From Mammaliicoccus fleurettii (GTDB lineage: Bacteria; Bacillota; Bacilli; Staphylococcales; Staphylococcaceae): a stretch of DNA of 64,000 nucleotides. The notes below the pieces were generated by a model. It made no database searches. It was not told the DNA's origin and worked only from the letters and a program-made list of their open reading frames with translations. Of this stretch, positions 37,158-46,392 are shown piece after piece. The stretch is taken from positions 1 through 64,000 of the forward strand of contig NZ_RXWZ01000157.1 in NCBI RefSeq assembly GCF_003970575.1. Direction: 5' to 3'. The position numbers and the translations under genes are program-made. Position 1 is the first letter of the stretch; each line of letters opens with the position of its first letter.

Positions 37158-37967
37158 TTAAACTAATTTTTTTCTAATTTTACCTGAGATGATGTCTATC
37201 ACAGCTACCATAATGATTAATCCAATAAGTATGATACCAACACGATCCCATGTTCTTGTTTGTAGTGCAAATATTAATGGTGTTCCGATTCCGCCTGCAC
37301 CTATTAATCCTAAAATTGATGCTGATCGTAAATTGAGTTCAAATCTATATAATACTAATGAGATGTACGATGGTAATATTTGTGGTACTACTGCAAACAT
37401 TAATGTTTTAATGGAGTTTGCACCACTGGCTACTAATGATTCAGTAGGACTTAAATCTAAATTTTCGAGGTCTTCTGCAAATAATTTACCCATCATACCG
37501 ATTGAGTGAATACCTAATGCGAGCACACCTGAAAATGACCCTGGTCCGACTGCTTTTATAAAAATGATTGCCATAACGATTTCTGGGAATACACGGATGA
37601 CGCTTAAAATAAATTTACTTGTGCTGGAAACGGCTTTGGATTTGACCATGTTTTTTGCAGCTATAAAAGCTAATGGTATACAGAATATTGCTGATAAAAA
37701 TGTACTAATGACTGCGATTGCGAATGTTTCTAAAAGTCCGCGTAATAAATCCTCACCTTCAGGTATGTATACATAAGACCAATCTGGATGGATCAAACCA
37801 TCTAAAATTGAACGCATAATTGTTCCGGATTGCTCCTTTATTTCAAATGCAGGGATACCTAAGAATGCCCAAATTAATAAGATGAAGACGATAATGGATG
37901 ATAACCAGCGATATAATATATTGTTTTTTTGAGTAGGGGACTGAAGTCGATTTGCTTTGTTTGTCAT
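37158..37967 (-). CDS. phnE: phosphonate-type ABC permease PhnE (second)
   Basis: A 269-residue inner permease of the phosphonate/phosphite/phosphate importer, with about six helices. The EAA-type loop for ATPase contact lies near LVASGANSIKTLMFAVVPQILPSYI. GLIGAGGIGTPLIFAL near the C-terminus is typical of PhnE. It overlaps the other permease gene by 4 bases and is the last gene of phnD-phnC-phnE-phnE. The order matches the staphylococcal phn locus. No C-P lyase genes follow, so the imported compound is not settled. Confidence 0.88.
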   Translation of the reverse strand: MTNKANRLQSPTQKNNILYRWLSSIIVFILLIWAFLGIPAFEIKEQSGTIMRSILDGLIHPDWSYVYIPEGEDLLRGLLETFAIAVISTFLSAIFCIPLAFIAAKNMVKSKAVSSTSKFILSVIRVFPEIVMAIIFIKAVGPGSFSGVLALGIHSIGMMGKLFAEDLENLDLSPTESLVASGANSIKTLMFAVVPQILPSYISLVLYRFELNLRSASILGLIGAGGIGTPLIFALQTRTWDRVGIILIGLIIMVAVIDIISGKIRKKLV

Positions 37968-38761
37968 ACGAGTTTCTCCCTCACTTTCGTGCTAATGATA
38001 TCTATAATGACTACGATAATAAGCGTTACGAGAATGATTGTGAACGTCTTTTGATATTGGAATAAACCTAATGTTTGATCGTAATACAAACCAATACCAC
38101 CAGCACCAACTAAACCAAGTACGGCTGCTGCTCTTATGTTGATTTCAAATGCGTATAATACATAAGACATATATGGTGCGATTGCTTGTGGAATAACAGC
38201 ATATGTAATCCATTTGAGCTTGTTTGCACCTACTGCTGTCATCGCTTCTAAAGGACCGTCATCAATGCTTTCTAAAGATTCATACATCAGTTTAGAAATA
38301 ATGCTGATAGATAAAATGATAATGGCTAAAATACCTGGAATTTGACCAATACCAAAAATAGCTACAAAGACGGCTGCCAATAATAAATCAGGGATTGTTC
38401 TCACAATGTTTAAAATAAATCGACATGGAACAGAGATCCAGGTTGATTTGATAACATTGTTTGCACATAGCATAGAAATAGGAATGGATATAATCGCCCC
38501 GATAAAAGTACCGACAATGGCCATACGAATTGTGTCTAACATTGGCTTTGTAATATTTGATAAATAACTTATATCTGGTGGGAACATGTTTTTAAAGAGT
38601 TCCAACATTTGAGGAATGCCATACATTAAGTCACCTAAGCTAAATTTCGTATATAAAAAGCTCCATATAACTAAAACGGCTACTATTACTATTGCAAATA
38701 AGTGTTTTAGGGAAGGTTTACGTTCCAAATAAGGTTCTAAATGATCTTGTTCCTTATCCAT
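37964..38761 (-). CDS. phnE: phosphonate-type ABC permease PhnE (first)
   Basis: A 265-residue permease paralogous to its downstream neighbour. The EAA loop is at EAMTAVGANKLKWITYAVIPQ and the C-terminal motif is GLVGAGGIGLYYDQTL. Its stop codon overlaps the start of the second permease by 4 bases, and its start overlaps the PhnC stop by one base. The two probably form a heterodimeric channel. Confidence 0.88.
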   Translation of the reverse strand: MDKEQDHLEPYLERKPSLKHLFAIVIVAVLVIWSFLYTKFSLGDLMYGIPQMLELFKNMFPPDISYLSNITKPMLDTIRMAIVGTFIGAIISIPISMLCANNVIKSTWISVPCRFILNIVRTIPDLLLAAVFVAIFGIGQIPGILAIIILSISIISKLMYESLESIDDGPLEAMTAVGANKLKWITYAVIPQAIAPYMSYVLYAFEINIRAAAVLGLVGAGGIGLYYDQTLGLFQYQKTFTIILVTLIIVVIIDIISTKVREKLV

Positions 38762-39534
38762 TATTTCACCCCTAACTTTTCATCACTTTTAATATGACGT
38801 CCATATATTTCTGCGAATGTGTCGTCGTTTGCTTCAGAAGTAGGGCCATCAAACACTAATTCTCCAGCACGTAATCCGATTATGCGAGAACCGTATTCAC
38901 GGGCTAAATCTACAAAATGTAGATTAATAATAATCGTGATACCAAGCTCTTCATTGATGCGCTTTAAATCGTCCATAACTTGTTTAGTAGTGAGTGGATC
39001 CAATGAAGCAACTGGTTCATCAGCGAGTATAATAGATGATTCTTGGCAAAGGGCACGTGCAATAGAAATTCTTTGTTGCTGACCACCAGATAATTCATCT
39101 GATCGACTAAAAGCTTTTTCTAAAATGTTGACTCTATCTAATGCTTCTAATGCTTTACGCTTATCCTCTTTAGGAAACATGCCAAGTACCATTTTCCAAG
39201 TGGGGTGATAGCCTACGCGACCACTTAGGACATTTCTAATGACAGAAGAACGTTTCACTAAATTGAAATGTTGGAAAATCATGCCGATATTACGTCTCAT
39301 CGCTAATAAATTTTTACCAGTAGCTTTCGTAATAGATTTACCTTCGATGATGATTTCTCCATCTGTAATATCATGAAGTCGATTGATTGATCGAAGGAGG
39401 GTGGATTTACCTGCACCAGACAAACCTACAATGACTGCAAAATCACCTTTTTCTATATTTAAATTAATGTTATCGAGGCCTTTATGACCATTTTTATATA
39501 CTTTTGTAACGTTTTTAAATTCTATTTGACTCAT
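38761..39534 (-). CDS. phnC: phosphonate-type ABC ATPase PhnC
   Basis: A 257-residue ATPase with Walker [10 protein letters not shown] (residues 37-45), signature ELSGGQQQR (about 140-150), Walker [13 protein letters not shown] and the switch histidine in NLHFVD. The PhnC-specific ISIARALCQ is present. A GTG three codons upstream is open, but AAAGGTGA fits the ATG at 39534. It powers the two PhnE permeases and is separated from phnD by 83 bases that contain a hairpin. Confidence 0.92.
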   Translation of the reverse strand: MSQIEFKNVTKVYKNGHKGLDNINLNIEKGDFAVIVGLSGAGKSTLLRSINRLHDITDGEIIIEGKSITKATGKNLLAMRRNIGMIFQHFNLVKRSSVIRNVLSGRVGYHPTWKMVLGMFPKEDKRKALEALDRVNILEKAFSRSDELSGGQQQRISIARALCQESSIILADEPVASLDPLTTKQVMDDLKRINEELGITIIINLHFVDLAREYGSRIIGLRAGELVFDGPTSEANDDTFAEIYGRHIKSDEKLGVK

Positions 39535-39558
39535 ACGAATCACCTTTCATGTAAATAA

Positions 39559-39591
39559 AGAGCCCAACTCGCTAAATAGGAGCTGAGCCTT
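39559..39591 (-). terminator. intercistronic hairpin between phnD and phnC
   Basis: The arms AAGGCTCAGCTC and GAGTTGGGCTCT (minus strand) pair with three G-U wobbles and one mismatch. There is no clear U run. It may act as a partial terminator or RNA-stability element that keeps PhnD more abundant than the membrane parts. Confidence 0.5.
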
Positions 39592-39617
39592 TATATTAGA
39601 ATATTTATGCTTAAATC

Positions 39618-40574
39618 TTATTTTTCGTTATCATTAACTTTTTTACCGTAGTCACGCACGATATCAAATTTAGAGTCTTTACTATCTACGTAACCTTCAT
39701 GGCTATAAACTTCACTTACAATATCATGGCCTTTGTCTGTTTTTGCGATATCTTTAAATGCTTTGTTTAATTTATCGCGCCATTTATTATCCATATCACT
39801 GCGAACTGAGATCGTGTCGTTTGGAATAGGTTCTGTTAATTTAACAATTTCAGTATCTTTAAATACGTTAGGTTGGTCTTTCTTTAAAATGTTTCGTGCA
39901 TCTTGGAATGTGACGGCTACGTCAACATCTCCATTTAATAATGCGATAATTGCTTGGTCATGACCTTTCATATTGGTAATATCCATATCATTCATTGGGT
40001 CAATACCTGCATCTATTAATTCAGCTACAGGATACGTGTAACCAGCAGTTGATGAAACATCTTGTAATGCTATTTTCTTACCTTTCATATCTTTTAAAGA
40101 TTTAATGTCTGATCCTTTTTTTACAATGAATTGTGATTTATACTCATCGACTAATTCATCGCTGTTTGAACCATCTTTTTTAACGCCATAACGTTGTGCT
40201 TGTAATAACACATCCGCTGCTTTTTGATCATGTGCTAAAGTATATGCTGTTGGTGGTAAAAACCCTACATCTACCTTTTTAGATTTCATGGCTTCTACAA
40301 TAGTATTGTAATTTGTTGATACAGATACTTTGACTGGAATGCCCAATTCATCTGATAGTAATTTCTCTAATGGTTTCGCTTTAGCTTCTAACGTATCTGC
40401 ATTTTGAGAAGGTACGAATTGTACTGTTAATTCTTTAGGCTTGTAGTCTCCACCTTTTTTGTTACCCGATGTCTTTGATTCGATGCTAGATTCCCCATTG
40501 CCGCATGCCGCTAATACAAATATTGCGCCTAGTAAAAAGATGAATAGGCGACTCACATACTTCTTTTCCCTCAT
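39618..40574 (-). CDS. phnD: phosphonate-type substrate-binding lipoprotein PhnD
   Basis: A 318-residue lipoprotein. The lipobox VLAAC places the lipidated cysteine at residue 24. The mature part has the PhnD features LTVQFVPSQNADTLEAKAKP, VDVGFLPPTAY and a phosphate-site stretch SSTAGYTYP with TxDISS-like serines. It binds phosphonate, phosphite or a similar anion for the importer encoded downstream. GGAGGCGG precedes the ATG. It heads the operon, with 221 bases to the divergent secreted-protein gene, where I saw no clear PhoP box. Confidence 0.9.
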   Translation of the reverse strand: MREKKYVSRLFIFLLGAIFVLAACGNGESSIESKTSGNKKGGDYKPKELTVQFVPSQNADTLEAKAKPLEKLLSDELGIPVKVSVSTNYNTIVEAMKSKKVDVGFLPPTAYTLAHDQKAADVLLQAQRYGVKKDGSNSDELVDEYKSQFIVKKGSDIKSLKDMKGKKIALQDVSSTAGYTYPVAELIDAGIDPMNDMDITNMKGHDQAIIALLNGDVDVAVTFQDARNILKKDQPNVFKDTEIVKLTEPIPNDTISVRSDMDNKWRDKLNKAFKDIAKTDKGHDIVSEVYSHEGYVDSKDSKFDIVRDYGKKVNDNEK

Positions 40575-40795
40575 AAAATTCCGCCTCCGAATATGTATTC
40601 TAATGTCCTACATATGAAATGCTATCATACTAAAAATACATATTTTGTTTGAAATTGGTAAACTATGTAAAAGTTCTGTTATGTATATGAAGTACAATAA
40701 AGTTATATGTATTTTGATGTAAAATATAGTTAATTTTCATTTATTTTAATTTTTTTAAACTAAAATGGAATTATCAAAGATAAAGGAGTGTCACA

Positions 40796-42334
40796 ATGTC
40801 TTATTTTAAAAAGTTAGCTTTAATCGGTATGGTTTCTATTGCAACATTATCAACTGAAGTCGCGTATGCGGGTGAAGCGCCAGTTATTGGTGATGATAAT
40901 AGTAAAGGGCAAGTTCTAGTAGATAATACGCACGGGCAAACTGCTGGAGCTGCTGATTGGGTGATAGATGGCGCATTCTCAGATTATGCCAATTCAATTG
41001 CTAATCAAGGTTACCAAGTTAAAGAATTACGAGATCAATCAGGTATTACAGCGGATAGTTTAATCGAGACGTCTATACTTGTCATACCTGAAGCAAACAT
41101 TCCATTTAAATCAACTGAACAGCAAGCCATTTTAGATTACGTTAAAAATGGAGGAAGTGTCATATTCATTTCCGATCATTATAATGCAGACCGTAACTAT
41201 AACAGAATTGATTCATCTGAAATCATGAACGGTTACAGACGAGGCGCGTATGATGACATAACTAAAAATATGACTGAAGCTGAAAAAAATTCAGAAGCGA
41301 TGCAAGGCGTTACTAATTCTGACTGGTTATCAGAAAATTTTGGTGTAAGATTTAGATATAATGCATTAAATAACGTTAAAGCAACGGATATCGTGCAAGG
41401 TGAAGAAGGATTAGGTCTTGGCGAAGGTGTTCAATCCGTATCGATGCATGCAGGTTCAACATTAGCGGTTACCAATCCTAAAATTGCAAAAGGTATCGCA
41501 TACTTACCAGATAATTTAACGGAAGCAGATAAATGGGGTCATGCGGTAGATCAAGGTGTATATAATGGTGGCGGTAAAGAAGAAGGAGCATACATAGCTG
41601 TTTCTAAAGTAGGTAAAGGTAAAGCAGCATTTATAGGGGATTCTTCAATGGTTGAAGATATTACACCTAAATATAAAAGAGAAGATAATGGTAGTACAAA
41701 GAAAACATATGACGGATTTAAAGAAGAAGATAATGGTAAGTTACTTAATAATTTAACAACTTGGTTAGGTAAAAAAGAAGATTATACAACATTTGAAGCA
41801 TTAGGCATTACATTAGATCAAGAAACGACATTACTAGACTCAGAAATACCAGAGAACAGTAAAGAAACACAAGCTGAACCATGGTCTCAACCGAAAGACG
41901 GTTACGAATGGTTTAATAGTGAAACCTTTGCACCGGGAAGTTATGGAGGCCCAGAAAATGCTGGTGGTGACGATGATAACCCGGGAAATAATCAAGGTAC
42001 AGCTACTTTAGAGTATCCTGAGTCAGTAGTAAGCGGTGAAACTTTCAAAGTGACAACAACATTAAATGGGTACGATATTAATAGTACAATTAATGATTTG
42101 AAGCTAGGAATGTATACTGAAGGTGGTCAACAAATAGGTAAGATTAGTCTATACGGACAACAAGCGAGTAATTATGGTTATAGTCAGCCAACAGCAGTCA
42201 AAACTGATGGTGAAGGCAATGCTCAAGTTACATTCACAGTTGAAGTTAAAGAGGGCGTATCTGGAAACGCTAACATTAGGTTGAAACAAGGCAGTACAAA
42301 TGTAGTGACAAAACCAGTAACAGTTCAACCATAA
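40796..42334 (+). CDS. secreted protein of unknown function, GATase-like plus Ig-like
   Basis: A 512-residue exported protein. A Sec signal peptide (residues 1-25, ending AYAG) is followed by a domain (about 35-330) with QVLVDNTHGQT, SILVIPEANIPFK, YVKNGGSVIFISDHYNADRNYNR and AFIGDSSMVED. These resemble the Rossmann-like glutamine-amidotransferase or GldG/DUF4350 folds, but no catalytic cysteine is visible. An acidic linker near 395 (GGDDDNPGNN) leads to an Ig-like beta domain (about 405-512). There is no LPXTG motif or transmembrane anchor. It is a single gene with AAAGGAGTG. I do not recognise its function. Confidence 0.6.
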   Translation: MSYFKKLALIGMVSIATLSTEVAYAGEAPVIGDDNSKGQVLVDNTHGQTAGAADWVIDGAFSDYANSIANQGYQVKELRDQSGITADSLIETSILVIPEANIPFKSTEQQAILDYVKNGGSVIFISDHYNADRNYNRIDSSEIMNGYRRGAYDDITKNMTEAEKNSEAMQGVTNSDWLSENFGVRFRYNALNNVKATDIVQGEEGLGLGEGVQSVSMHAGSTLAVTNPKIAKGIAYLPDNLTEADKWGHAVDQGVYNGGGKEEGAYIAVSKVGKGKAAFIGDSSMVEDITPKYKREDNGSTKKTYDGFKEEDNGKLLNNLTTWLGKKEDYTTFEALGITLDQETTLLDSEIPENSKETQAEPWSQPKDGYEWFNSETFAPGSYGGPENAGGDDDNPGNNQGTATLEYPESVVSGETFKVTTTLNGYDINSTINDLKLGMYTEGGQQIGKISLYGQQASNYGYSQPTAVKTDGEGNAQVTFTVEVKEGVSGNANIRLKQGSTNVVTKPVTVQP

Positions 42335-42394
42335 GTGATGGGGTTTGTGAAGAGATTGGGATTGTAGTGGGGCCGGGGGTCTGGATTGGGGTCT

Positions 42395-42425
42395 GAATGT
42401 TGCAAGTTTGGTGAGTCTTGCAACA
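42395..42425 (+). repeat. single hairpin unit of the R repeat family
   Basis: ATGTTGCAAG and CTTGCAACAT arms face each other across TTTGGTGAGT. The 25 bases that follow (CATGTATTTAAAAGAAAAAA) also follow the last unit of array R4 near 51165 with one difference, so the two places share a longer common segment. Confidence 0.78.
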
Positions 42426-42454
42426 TAGATCATGTATTTAAAAGAAAAAAATGA

Positions 42455-42482
42455 AAAATGGTAGCTCCTAGAGCTACCATTT
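42455..42482 (+). terminator. terminator-like hairpin after the secreted-protein gene
   Basis: AAATGGTAGCTC and GAGCTACCATTT form a 12-bp perfect stem with a 3-4 base loop. There is little U after it. A second stem (ACAAACCAA/TTGGTTTGT, 42493-42523), followed by TTTTTTT, is the stronger terminator. Confidence 0.7.
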
Positions 42483-42492
42483 CAGATCGTGG

Positions 42493-42531
42493 ACAAACCA
42501 AGCGTATTCAAACGTTTGGTTTGTTTTTTTG
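42493..42531 (+). terminator. terminator before the IS
   Basis: The arms ACAAACCAAGCGT and ACGTTTGGTTTGT (one mismatch) are followed by a run of T. Confidence 0.88.
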
Positions 42532-42550
42532 TCTTTTTTACATGTTTCAT

Positions 42551-42597
42551 TCAAATATTTTACTAAAAAAGTTCAACTTTTTTAGTATGATATTTGA
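42551..42597. repeat. 47-bp near-perfect palindrome at the left IS end
   Basis: Thirteen-base arms (TACTAAAAAAGTT and its complement) face each other across one C. They are extended, after two unpaired bases, by TCAAATAT/ATATTTGA. The orfB stop codon is inside. Confidence 0.85.
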
Positions 42598-43412
42598 AAG
42601 GTTTGTTTCCTGAATTTTTTAGGAGATAAGCCTTTTAATTTTGATTTAATTCTTTCATTATTATAAAAATGAATATAACGATGTATAGCTTGTTCTAGTT
42701 GCTGAAAATCTTCGAATTCTTGACCATAATACATCTCTTGTTTAAGTAGTCCGAAAAAGTTTTCCATAACTGAGTTATCTAAACAATTACCTTTTCTAGA
42801 CATACTTTGAAATACTTTATTTGCTTTTAATAATTTAGTGTATTGCGAATGTTGATAATGCCAACCTTGATCTGAGTGTATCGTTAAACGATAGCTTAAA
42901 TCTGGACGCATAGCTATCATTTCTTTTAGTGGATTGATGACAATCTCTAACGAAGGACGTTTTGAAATTTCAAAACTAATAACCTCCGAACTATATAAGT
43001 CCATAAAAGGAGATAAATATAATTTTTGGCCATTCTTCAACTTGAATTCTGTAATATCTGTCACTATTTTTTGAAAAGGGACATGTGTTTTAAATCTACG
43101 ATTTATTATATTTTTAGCGACCTTACCAACTTTACCTTTGAATGATCGATATTTACGCCCTCTATGCGTGAATTTCGAACATGATAGCCCTAATTCTTTC
43201 ATTAATCTTCTTACTTTTTTATGATTTACATTGATACCTCTATTACTTAAATCTTGTGTAACTCTTCGATAACCATAGGTATAATTAGATTCCTTACATA
43301 TTTCTTTTATTACTTTAATCAGTTCATCATCTTTATTAGGTTTAATGAACTGATTTATCCAATAATAATATACAGATTTAGCTAATTTAGCGACTTTGAA
43401 TAAAATACTCAA
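42582..43412 (-). CDS. IS3-family transposase OrfB (DDE)
   Basis: The catalytic part of the transposase, at least 276 residues. HTH_21-like start (SNYTYGYRRVTQDLSNRGI), then the rve integrase core with DDE residues in DITEFKL, HSDQGWHYQH and DNSVMENFFGLLKQE. The 35th-residue spacing and the K/R after E fit IS3. The frame is open about 23 codons further upstream (to about 43481) and overlaps the end of orfA. The active enzyme would therefore be an OrfAB fusion made by -1 frameshifting near the CAAAAATC sequence at about 43467. The stand-alone TTG start is nominal. Confidence 0.88.
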   Translation of the reverse strand: MSILFKVAKLAKSVYYYWINQFIKPNKDDELIKVIKEICKESNYTYGYRRVTQDLSNRGINVNHKKVRRLMKELGLSCSKFTHRGRKYRSFKGKVGKVAKNIINRRFKTHVPFQKIVTDITEFKLKNGQKLYLSPFMDLYSSEVISFEISKRPSLEIVINPLKEMIAMRPDLSYRLTIHSDQGWHYQHSQYTKLLKANKVFQSMSRKGNCLDNSVMENFFGLLKQEMYYGQEFEDFQQLEQAIHRYIHFYNNERIKSKLKGLSPKKFRKQTFQISY

Positions 43413-43453
43413 TTTTATATTAAGTGTTTCGTGTAGTTCCGTAATGATCTTTA

Positions 43454-43990
43454 CTATTTCTGATTTTTGCTTCCGTATATGTCGGTCAAGGCTTGTAACT
43501 TTTTTTGATAAGCAATACCTGCCTTTAACGTTTCAACTTCATTGCGAAGTCTTTCGAGTTCTTCACGTTCATTTTCATTTAGAGATGAATTTTTATTATC
43601 AGTTTCCGAATATTTTTTATCCATATTGATAGACCGTCCCTTTTGTTTATTAGCTAGATCAAGACGACACTTTTCATCAAATTGATGTTGCCAATTGGCA
43701 ACCATTATAGGATTAATAATCTTAAAATGATTAGCTGTTTCTCGATAAGACAACATATTTTCTTGTCTAAATTTTATAACAGATAATTTAAATTCGCTAG
43801 TATAAACAGTGTTTCTTCTTTTTTCTTGTAAGCCATCTTCTCCAAACTCTTTATATTGATTGACCCATATTTGAATGACAGATGAACTGGAAATGTCATG
43901 TTTTAAGGTAAGTGCTTTATAACCTGATTGACCATCTAAGTACTCTTTTACTAATTTTAATTTAAAGTTAAAATCATATTTTTTTCTCAT
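43454..43990 (-). CDS. IS3-family transposase OrfA (HTH)
   Basis: A 178-residue DNA-binding protein with two helix-turn-helix repeats of the IS150 type: FKLKLVKEYLDGQSGYKALTLKHDISSSSVIQIWV and FKLSVIKFRQENMLSYRETANHF. It ends with a leucine/charged coiled coil (REELERLRNEVETLKAG). It ends in TAG at 43454, inside the orfB reading frame. It supplies end recognition and, by frameshift, the N-terminus of the full transposase. Confidence 0.88.
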   Translation of the reverse strand: MRKKYDFNFKLKLVKEYLDGQSGYKALTLKHDISSSSVIQIWVNQYKEFGEDGLQEKRRNTVYTSEFKLSVIKFRQENMLSYRETANHFKIINPIMVANWQHQFDEKCRLDLANKQKGRSINMDKKYSETDNKNSSLNENEREELERLRNEVETLKAGIAYQKKLQALTDIYGSKNQK

Positions 43991-44045
43991 AAATAATGCA
44001 CCCCTATAAGCTAGATTTGAGGTTCAACTTTTGGGGTGCACATCA

Positions 44046-44530
44046 GTCGTGAGTTAAGTCCAGAGTTAATCCAAGAAATTGCCTAAGTCATGAGTTAAGT
44101 CCAAAGTTAATCCAAGAAAATGTCCAAGTCGTGAGTTAAGTCCAAAGTTAATCCAAGAAAAAGCCGAAGTCGTGAGTTAAGTCCAGAGTTAATCCAAGAG
44201 ATAGTCGAAGTCGTGAGTTAAGTCCAAAGTTAATCCAAGAAATTGCCCAAGTCGTGAGTTAAGTCCAGAGTTAATCCAAGAAATTGCCCAAGTCGTGAGT
44301 TAAGTCCAGAGTTAATCCAAGAAAATGCTCAAGTCGTGAGTTAATTCCGGAGTTAATCCAAGAAATTGCCTAAGTCGTGAGTTAAGTCCGAAGTTAATCC
44401 AAGACATCGCCCAAGTCGTGAGTTAAGTATTGAGTTAATCCAAGACATCGCCGAAGTCGTGAGTTAAGTCCGAAGTAAATCCAAGACATCGCCCAAGTCG
44501 TGAGTTAATTCCAGAGTTAATCCAAGACAT
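44046..44530 (+). repeat. 41-bp tandem array U (12 units)
   Basis: Twelve nearly identical 41-bp units begin GTCGTGAGTTAAGTCC. Unlike the other arrays, each unit holds a direct repeat (GAGTTAAGTCC / GAGTTAATCC) rather than a stem. Only about eight bases per unit vary. The array starts right at the IS end; a shorter degenerate copy (CCTGAGTTAAT) lies near 44600. It fills the gap to the nucleotidase gene. Confidence 0.9.
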
Positions 44531-44607
44531 TTTTGTACATACTTAGATTGTCGTTTTTGTACATATTTAAATTAGCATTTATACCAAGACATTGACCAAT
44601 TCCTGAG

Positions 44608-46146
44608 TTAATACACCACTTCAAAATCCAAAACATTTGGTATGGATTCAACCGAGTGATTTTGTAAATATTGAATGATTAATGCTGCACCTTCTTGTTG
44701 TATTTCTTTTACAATTTGATTGGCATTAAACATATGGTAACCGCCGCCACCAACTGATCTATAGTTGTTGATGACTATTTTGTATGTTGATTTTATATCT
44801 AAAGGTTTACCTTTAACTAAAATGTTTTGAGCGCGTTCTCCTATAGGTTGTCTAATATTTAATGTATAAGATAACCCGCCAAACATATCGTAGTTGAAGT
44901 GTTGTGGTTTTGGTTCTAGAAATGCTGGGTTAACGGTCAGTTCATTATTTGAAATCTCGAAATATGATGCAGAGCGTTCTAAAGCTAGCTTTAAATCGTA
45001 CCCAGTTACTTCAAGTACATTGAATGTGTTTGGGAACGGATAATTGTTTATAATATCTCTCATTGTGACGTCATTTCCGAAACCTGTTGCCGAATCAAAT
45101 AAAGCTGTTGCTGAAATATCTGCGCCGCTTGCTTCCATCTGTACATAATTTAATAAATTGATTAAAGGATGTGGTTTCGTCCTTGCTGTAAAATGATCTT
45201 CAACATACATTGGAGTTGAAAAATGGGTGATGTTTTGGTCTAACCATTCATTAACTTCATCATTTATTTTTAATACTTTATCTTCAACATTAATGCTAGG
45301 TTCTTCCTCTTTAACATATAAAATTTCACTATGAGATGAGGAAATTTGATGTGTTGTTTCGTCGATTGTTAAAGTGATTTTGCCGAGACAATCTCCTTTT
45401 GAACCTGGTTGTATAATTTCGGTTTGGTTTATTTTTTCAGCAATTTCGCGGTGTTGATGGCCAGTAATTAAGACATCTATTCCTTCTACTTCATTAAGTA
45501 AATCATAACCTTCATTCTCTCCAGTGATTAATTCAGTTGGTTCGCCAGTTTGAATGTCTTTCTCAAATCCGCCGTGATAGCATACAACAACTATATCCGA
45601 TAGATCTCGAACTTCTTGTATGAGTTTAGACGCTGTTTCCTTAGCTGGTTGAAAAGATAATGCTTCGATTGTTTCGGGTTTTTCCCAATTAGGTATGTAT
45701 TGCGTCGTTAACCCTATAACGCCAATTGTTATATCGCTTTTATCAATATAAATAACGTCATGACCTGTAAATGGTTGGTTATCTTTTAAAATATTTGCGG
45801 ATAAAACAGGGAAATTAAATGAATTGAGCGTGTCATACAAATAAGGTAAACCATAATTAAATTCATGATTGCCAATTACAGCAAAATCAAAGCCGACTTT
45901 GTTATATATATCACTTAAATCTTTACTTGAATGCAATTGAGAATATAAATATGAACATAGCGGCGAACCTTGTAAAAAGTCGCCATTATCCATCACAATT
46001 ACATGTTCATGCTTGTTTTTAATATTATCTATCATGGTTTTTATTTTTAATAGACCTTTCGGTAAATCTTGATGAGATGCTTGATAATCTGTTGGAAAGA
46101 TATAACCATGGATATCACTAACTGTTAGTATTACGACTTCTTTCAT
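44608..46146 (-). CDS. 5'-nucleotidase / cyclic phosphodiesterase family protein
   Basis: A 512-residue protein of the UshA/CpdB family. The N-terminal calcineurin-like domain has VSDIHGYIFP, DNGDFLQGSP, IGNHEFNYG, CYHGGFE and GHQHREI. The C-terminal nucleotidase domain has NPAFLEPKPQHFNYDMFGG and the stacking motif YRSVGGGGYHMF. It lacks a signal peptide, cell-wall anchor and membrane helix, so a cytoplasmic location is likely, as for the short staphylococcal homologues. GGAGG fits the ATG at 46146; a TTG at 46161 is discarded. It is near phn genes, as also occurs in S. aureus. Confidence 0.85.
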   Translation of the reverse strand: MKEVVILTVSDIHGYIFPTDYQASHQDLPKGLLKIKTMIDNIKNKHEHVIVMDNGDFLQGSPLCSYLYSQLHSSKDLSDIYNKVGFDFAVIGNHEFNYGLPYLYDTLNSFNFPVLSANILKDNQPFTGHDVIYIDKSDITIGVIGLTTQYIPNWEKPETIEALSFQPAKETASKLIQEVRDLSDIVVVCYHGGFEKDIQTGEPTELITGENEGYDLLNEVEGIDVLITGHQHREIAEKINQTEIIQPGSKGDCLGKITLTIDETTHQISSSHSEILYVKEEEPSINVEDKVLKINDEVNEWLDQNITHFSTPMYVEDHFTARTKPHPLINLLNYVQMEASGADISATALFDSATGFGNDVTMRDIINNYPFPNTFNVLEVTGYDLKLALERSASYFEISNNELTVNPAFLEPKPQHFNYDMFGGLSYTLNIRQPIGERAQNILVKGKPLDIKSTYKIVINNYRSVGGGGYHMFNANQIVKEIQQEGAALIIQYLQNHSVESIPNVLDFEVVY

Positions 46147-46392
46147 TTTTAATGCCTCCAATTTTGGATATTACCTCCATTATATCGATTAAATGTCATC
46201 GTATTATGAATGTCATACTAAGAAACTGTAAAAATAAGATAAGTGAAGAATTTCTGAATTGATAAAGGTTGCCTAATTAACCATTTATTTCGGTTACAAA
46301 AATAATTTTTTGCGATTTACTAAATGTTGAAGTATTAATTTTTTTCTATAGTATAATGTTATTTAGTCGAAATTTTACATAGGAGGTAAATT

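Larger units (their letters stand above)
42558..44040 (-). mobile_element. IS3-family insertion sequence (IS150-like), intact-looking
   Basis: About 1.48 kb with an orfA/orfB pair on the minus strand. Proposed terminal repeats are TGCACCCCAAAAGTTGAAC read inward from 44040, and the partly matching end ACTAAAAAAGTTCAAC at 42561-42576. The ends and the 3-bp target duplication are not certain. Its right end abuts the 41-bp array U. A 47-bp near-palindrome covers the left end and the orfB stop. Confidence 0.85.

Noticed and set aside
37158-40574. Phosphonate degradation locus
   Set aside because: Only the importer is present; no C-P lyase or phosphonatase genes are in the window.
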